Source: CAZMXP01 sp964570285 (GTDB lineage: Bacteria > Planctomycetota > PLA2). Taken from it: a stretch of 64,000 nucleotides of DNA. This document shows, in pieces, positions 63,766-64,000 of this stretch. The stretch is taken from NCBI GenBank assembly GCA_964570285.1, contig CAZMXP010000023.1, positions 1 through 64,000 on the forward strand, in the 5' to 3' direction. The notes below the pieces were generated by a model. That model was not told where the DNA came from and ran no database searches. It worked only from the letters and a program-made list of their open reading frames with translations. The translations under genes and the position numbers were made by a program. The stretch's first letter is position 1. Every line of letters begins with the position of its first letter.

Positions 63766-64000
63766 CCAGCGCGACCTCGGCGCCCTTCTCGGTGCAGCGC
63801 CAGAAGCCGTCGTTCTGCGTCACGAGCCCGCGCCGCTCGATCGCGGGGAGGATCTTCCCGCCGAGCGGCCCGGCCATCGCGGGCTTCTTCAGCGCGTCCT
63901 GCGCGATCTTCGAGGACGTCGAGGCGCCGTGCTTCTCGAGGTAGCGCAGCACCTTCATCTGTGTGTCGCTGAGCGCGGGGGCGTCGGGCCCGGCGGCCGC
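63758..64000 (-). CDS. Winged-helix protein, 5' end outside window
   Basis: The frame is open to the edge. The visible part reads LSDTQMKVLRYLEKHGAS, then helix ALKKPAMAGPLGGKILPAIE and a wing RRGLVTQNDGFWRCTEKGAE, a MarR/winged-helix plan. It could start at the ATG at 63958 or further upstream. Probably a regulator of the replication block that runs from here to the left. Confidence 0.5.
   Translation of the reverse strand, partial: AAAGPDAPALSDTQMKVLRYLEKHGASTSSKIAQDALKKPAMAGPLGGKILPAIERRGLVTQNDGFWRCTEKGAEVALDA

Larger units (their letters stand above)
21831..64000. mobile_element. Integrated siphovirus-type prophage (right end beyond window)
   Basis: Everything from just after ftsQ to the window edge is phage-like: integrase, immunity genes, a recombination module, dozens of tiny overlapping genes, a tRNA, then terminase, portal, capsid, tail tube, tape measure and tip genes. 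At least 42.17 kb are present. Early genes run forward and late genes run in reverse, meeting near 34.8-35.0 kb. The left junction must lie between the ftsQ stop and the integrase start, or in the 3' end of ftsQ. The right junction is not in the window. All core virion genes look intact, so the prophage may be functional. Confidence 0.93.

Overview
The window is high-GC bacterial DNA with two parts: a chromosomal stretch (about 1-21,830) and most of a large tailed-phage prophage (about 21,831 to the right edge, which is not reached). The organism is a Gram-negative-type bacterium. MurE carries the DNPR motif of meso-diaminopimelate ligases, there are several lipoprotein signals, and a type IV/II pseudopilin is present. 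Frequent GTG/TTG starts, an unusually long MraY and an ArsR-methyltransferase fusion next to ahcY would fit a Planctomycetota-like or other little-cultured lineage, but I cannot settle the phylum from sequence alone.

Left arm (1-8,914): a partial ahcY is translationally coupled to an ArsR-type regulator fused to a methyltransferase, behind a promoter/operator that looks leaderless. It is followed by a pseudopilin gene, a secreted protein, dnaE (replicative polymerase, reverse strand) whose stop codon lies at the edge of a 165-bp element with 20-bp perfect inverted ends, a HEAT-repeat lipoprotein and a small zinc-ribbon protein.

Division and cell wall cluster (8,955-21,830): mraZ-rsmH-ftsL-ftsI-murE-murF-mraY-ftsW-murG-murC-murB-ftsQ, all forward and mostly joined by 4-base overlaps. 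Three exact 10-bp-spaced GTGG boxes plus a degenerate fourth lie over the mraZ promoter. ftsA and ftsZ, which would be expected after ftsQ, are not seen.

Prophage (21,831-64,000): a tyrosine integrase starts 50 bp after the ftsQ stop, preceded by three 10-bp-spaced TGGTCCC repeats. A reverse-strand immunity block (two HTH proteins and an excisionase-like protein) faces a rightward promoter. From 24.07 to 34.73 kb an early operon of more than 30 mostly tiny, overlapping forward genes includes a YqaJ exonuclease, a RecT annealing protein, a RuvC-like resolvase and a PD-(D/E)XK nuclease-like protein. A tRNA-Met(CAT) and hairpins separate it from the convergent late genes. Read right to left on the reverse strand, these are a winged-helix protein, zinc proteins, a GroES-like protein, a DnaB/RepA-type helicase, a striking TTGGCCAA repeat/palindrome region, small terminase, an ECF-type sigma factor, a serine recombinase, large terminase, portal, several head proteins, a Mu F-like protein, a single protease-scaffold-capsid polyprotein, connectors, tail tube, tail chaperones with a GGGAAAC frameshift site, tape measure, DUF2460- and DUF2163-like proteins, a J-like tip protein, receptor-binding candidates and a set of small lipoproteins and membrane proteins that probably include the lysis genes. 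This is siphovirus architecture.

The prophage appears to have broken the dcw operon after ftsQ, so downstream division genes in this lysogen may depend on other promoters.
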